Positions 1 through 5,349 of a DNA stretch of 5,349 bases are shown in pieces (positions within the stretch are counted from its first letter, which is position 1; each line of letters starts with the position of its first letter). Where the stretch lies: assembly GCA_021788955.1 (NCBI GenBank), contig JAJYKC010000242.1, forward strand, positions 1 to 5,349, in the 5' to 3' direction. The translations under genes and the position numbers were made by a program. The notes below the pieces were generated by a model. It was not told where the DNA came from. It saw only the letters and a program-made list of their open reading frames with translations, and searched no databases. The DNA comes from Acidobacteriota bacterium (lineage in GTDB: Bacteria; Acidobacteriota; Terriglobia; Bryobacterales; Bryobacteraceae).

Positions 1-1134
<1,134 letters not shown>

Positions 1135-1156
1135 CGCTTCGAACCAGCCTACGGCG

Positions 1157-1162
1157 ATTGTA
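1157..1162 (-). promoter_or_regulatory. Possible -10 box upstream of the AAA+ ATPase
   Basis: The minus strand reads TGATACAAT here, giving a TACAAT hexamer 22 nt upstream of the ATPase ATG, inside the 58-nt gap after the unknown gene. No convincing TTGACA-like -35 sits 16-18 bp further upstream (the hexamer at 17 bp is CCGGAA). The short inverted repeat CGGAA-T-TTCCG (1174-1184) overlaps that -35 area. It may be an internal promoter or chance; the ATPase could equally be read through from gltD. Confidence 0.2.
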
Positions 1163-1192
1163 TCAGAGGCGTGCGGAATTTCCGGCCGGTGC

Positions 1193-1864
1193 TCAGGCGG
1201 TGAGGTACTGCCGGTATCGCGCGTTGTTGGTTGCGAGAGTGCGCATGTGCGTGCGCACCTGCTGGAACAAGTTGGAGTCTGTGTTCACGCGCCAGGCATT
1301 GCATTCGCCGTTTCCGAGCGCCAGAGGCCTGCCGGTTGTCCGCATGCTCTGCCGGTCGATTACTTCCCATCCTTCGCCAGTGCGCTCGGCGAGAACAGTG
1401 TGCCAGAAATCGGTCTGCGCGTTCGAACAGTAGGTGATGATATACAATCTTCCGCTGGCATTCCGCCCAACCGGCTCGTCGAGTTCCTGCCGATTCTTCA
1501 CCGGCATGCGCGTCCACTGAAGCCGGTCTTCCATGAGGATCAACAGCACCTGATCCTGAACCACTTTGCCCGGTATTTGAAGCTGGTTGGCGAGCTCGAG
1601 GCTCAAGTCCTTCTCGATGCCTTCGATGTTGGCGCCGCTTCCGGCGAAACGATAGCCGATGAGATAGAGCATCGCGGCGAAGACGCAATCGGTGGTGCGC
1701 CAGTCGACCCATTGGGGCGCATCCGCCGGAAGAATGCGAGTCGTGACGATGTTGTAGGCGCCGTGGAAGCGGAGCTCCTTCACCAGTTCGCGGACAGCGG
1801 ACTTGATGAATTGCCAGTTTTCGCTGGCCATCGAGTAGCCGATCGTGACCCGGCCGCTGGCCAC
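1193..1864 (-). CDS. Protein of unknown function downstream of gltD (223 aa)
   Basis: I do not recognise this protein. It is supported as a gene by its tight fit between gltD (35 nt) and the ATPase (58 nt), the shared strand, G/C-rich third codon positions, and a balanced globular composition; overlapping frames give Arg/His-rich or antisense-like products. It has no signal peptide or clear membrane segment and is probably cytosolic. It looks alpha/beta: a short strand RVTIGYS (5-11), an amphipathic helix (about 15-31), a WVDWRTTD segment, a hydrophobic stretch [13 protein letters not shown], a helix [15 protein letters not shown], then a C-terminal half with strands LYIITYC and GWEVIDR. Cysteines occur singly, so no metal site is evident. 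The start is uncertain. The GTG at 1864-1862 is the only usual start before ATG 1831-1829 (which would give 212 aa), yet GGAGG abuts the GTG with no spacing. The N-terminal strand favours the GTG. It ends with TGA at 1193-1195. Confidence 0.72.
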   Translation of the reverse strand: MASGRVTIGYSMASENWQFIKSAVRELVKELRFHGAYNIVTTRILPADAPQWVDWRTTDCVFAAMLYLIGYRFAGSGANIEGIEKDLSLELANQLQIPGKVVQDQVLLILMEDRLQWTRMPVKNRQELDEPVGRNASGRLYIITYCSNAQTDFWHTVLAERTGEGWEVIDRQSMRTTGRPLALGNGECNAWRVNTDSNLFQQVRTHMRTLATNNARYRQYLTA

Positions 1865-1886
1865 CCTCCGGTCTTCATAAAGTTCA

Positions 1887-1908
1887 GGTTACTTGCGGGT
1901 TACTTGCG
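1887..1908. repeat. Perfect 11-bp tandem duplication over the gltD stop codon
   Basis: The plus strand reads GGTTACTTGCG twice in direct succession (1887-1897 and 1898-1908). On the coding strand this is CGCAAGTAACC twice. The first copy read encodes the last gltD residues Arg-Lys and the TAA stop (1900-1902). The second copy lies in the intergenic gap and places another TAA (1889-1891) exactly nine codons upstream of, and in frame with, the GTG of the next gene. It looks like a replication-slippage duplication. Confidence 0.9.
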
Positions 1909-3292
1909 AAGGTAAGCGTCGATGCCGGCGGCGGCGTGGCGGCCTTCGGCGATGGCCCAGACGACAAGCGACTGGCCGCGCCGCGCATCTCCGGCTGCAA
2001 ACACGCCCGGGTGGGACGACGCGTAGTCCGAGCCGGTTTTGACGTTGCCACGCGCGTCGACCTCGAGGCCGAGTTGTTCGATCAGACCGGTGCGCACCGG
2101 ACCCGTGAAGCCCATGGCGAGCAGGACGAGGTCGGCGTCGACGGTGAAGTCGCTGCCGGCGATGGGTCGGAAATCGGGCGGCGAGCCGACGCGAACGGCG
2201 TGGAGTTTGCGGACATGGCCGGCCTCGTCGCCTTCGAGACGCGTCGTCGCAATACTCCAGTCGCGCAGTCCGCCTTCCTCGTGCGCGCTTTCGACGCGCA
2301 TCATGAGCGGCCACAGCGGCCACGGCGTTTGCGCCGCGCGTTCGGGCGGAGGCGTGGGCATGATCTCCCACTGCCGCACGGAAGCCGCTTTCTGCCGATG
2401 CGCGGTGCCGAGACAGTCCGCGCCGGTGTCGCCGCCGCCGATGATCACCACGTGCTTGCCGGTGGCGAGGATCTGATTCGGCACATGCTCGCCCAGCGAC
2501 GCGCGGTTGCCCTGAGGCAGATATTCCATGGCGAAGTGGACGCCTTCAAGTTCACGTCCGGGCACGCGCAGGTCCCGAGGATGCTCGGCGCCGATCGCGA
2601 GGAGGACCGCATCGAACGTACGCACGAGTTCTTCTCCCGTCACGCCTTCTCCGGCATTCGCGTTGCAGCGGAACTCGACCCCCTCGGCTTCGAGTTGATC
2701 GAGCCGCCGGTCGAGCACCCACTTTTCCATCTTGAATTCGGGGATGCCGTAACGAAGGAGACCGCCGGGCTTGTCGGCTTTTTCAAACACGACGACCGAA
2801 TGGCCCGCTCGCGTCAACTGCTGCGCCGCCGCGAGGCCCGCCGGACCGGAGCCGACCACGGCGACTCGCTTGCCGGTCCGCACGGGCGGCAGTTCCGGAC
2901 GGATCCAGCCTTCATGGAAGGCGTGCTCAATGATGGTCTTCTCAATGGTCTTGATCGCCACCGGCGGCTCGTTGATGCCGAGCACGCAAGCCGCTTCACA
3001 CGGCGCCGGGCAGATGCGTCCGGTGAACTCGGGGAAATTGTTGGTCGAGTGAAGAACCCGGACGGCGTCGCGCCAGCGGTCGCGGAAGACCAGGTCGTTC
3101 CAGTCGGGGATGAGGTTGTTAACGGGACAGCCCGTATGGCAAAAGGGAACGCCGCAGTCCATGCATCGCGCGCCTTGCGTACGAACCTTGTCCTCGCTGA
3201 ACTCCTGATAGACCTCGAACCAGTCGTTGACCCGTTCGGGGACGGGGCGCCGCGAAGGTGTTTCGCGCGTGTACTCGAGGAAACCGGTGACC

Positions 3293-3300
<8 letters not shown>
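1900..3300 (-). CDS. gltD: Glutamate synthase (NADPH) small subunit
   Basis: This is the GOGAT beta subunit. It oxidises NADPH on FAD and passes electrons through two 4Fe-4S clusters to the large subunit, where 2-oxoglutarate is aminated to glutamate. The length, 466 aa, is normal for GltD. The N-terminal Fe-S domain has [13 protein letters not shown] (C46, C49, C54, C58) and CPAPCEAAC (C97, C101, C105). The FAD-binding Rossmann motif is [14 protein letters not shown] (146-159), followed by the [19 protein letters not shown] region (172-190). The NADPH-binding motif is [13 protein letters not shown] (284-296), and the conserved PWPLWP is at 326-331. The C-terminal flavin motif [19 protein letters not shown] spans 432-450. 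All expected cofactor residues are present. The start is GTG at 3300-3298, preceded by GGGAGG with 6 nt spacing. Its first 8 nt overlap the gltB end, which suggests translational coupling and 1:1 synthesis. The stop is TAA at 1900-1902, inside an 11-bp duplication. Confidence 0.98.

Positions 3301-5349
<2,049 letters not shown>

Noticed and set aside
1193..1864. A TIR-like reading of the unknown protein (strand-helix start [13 protein letters not shown], later W-x-DW and GYRFAGSG).
   Set aside because: The resemblance is only general alpha/beta rhythm. There is no convincing catalytic Glu context or BB-loop, and no defence genes are nearby, so I do not claim a defence system.
1865..1899. A terminator after gltD.
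   Set aside because: No GC-rich hairpin followed by a T-run is present; the gap contains the 11-bp direct repeat instead.

Overview
The window is bacterial, visibly GC-rich, and strongly biased to G or C at third codon positions. That bias produces many long shadow frames on the opposite strand. All four genes I can support lie on the minus strand and read from high to low coordinates: gltB (cut by the right edge), gltD, an unrecognised 223-residue protein, and a chelatase-type AAA+ ATPase (cut by the left edge). I see no tRNA, rRNA, CRISPR array, insertion sequence or phage gene.

The right three fifths (1900-5349) is the assimilatory glutamate synthase (GOGAT) locus. gltB supplies the FMN/3Fe-4S catalytic core and the GXGXG beta-helix domain; its N-terminal glutaminase domain lies outside the window. 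gltD supplies the NADPH-oxidising FAD/4Fe-4S small subunit. The two overlap by 8 bp (gltB TAA, gltD GTG), and a good Shine-Dalgarno sequence for gltD lies inside the gltB end, so the subunits are probably translationally coupled. Together they convert 2-oxoglutarate, glutamine and NADPH to two glutamates.

Downstream of gltD, after 35 nt containing a perfect 11-bp tandem duplication over the gltD stop, comes a small soluble-looking protein of unknown family (1193-1864). After another 58 nt comes the N-terminal part of a ChlI/BchI-like AAA+ ATPase (1-1134). Its nucleotide-binding motifs are atypical: GLRGQAKT for Walker A and FAINEL for Walker B. The shared orientation and short gaps fit one operon. 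A weak -10-like box before the ATPase leaves open an internal promoter.

The organism cannot be fixed from this alone. A GC-rich soil-type bacterium, for example an Acidobacteriota member, is a guess from the general look of the proteins. Most of the window is ordinary nitrogen-assimilation housekeeping. The parts worth a second look are the unknown gene, its odd start and the duplicated gltD stop region, and the variant ATPase.
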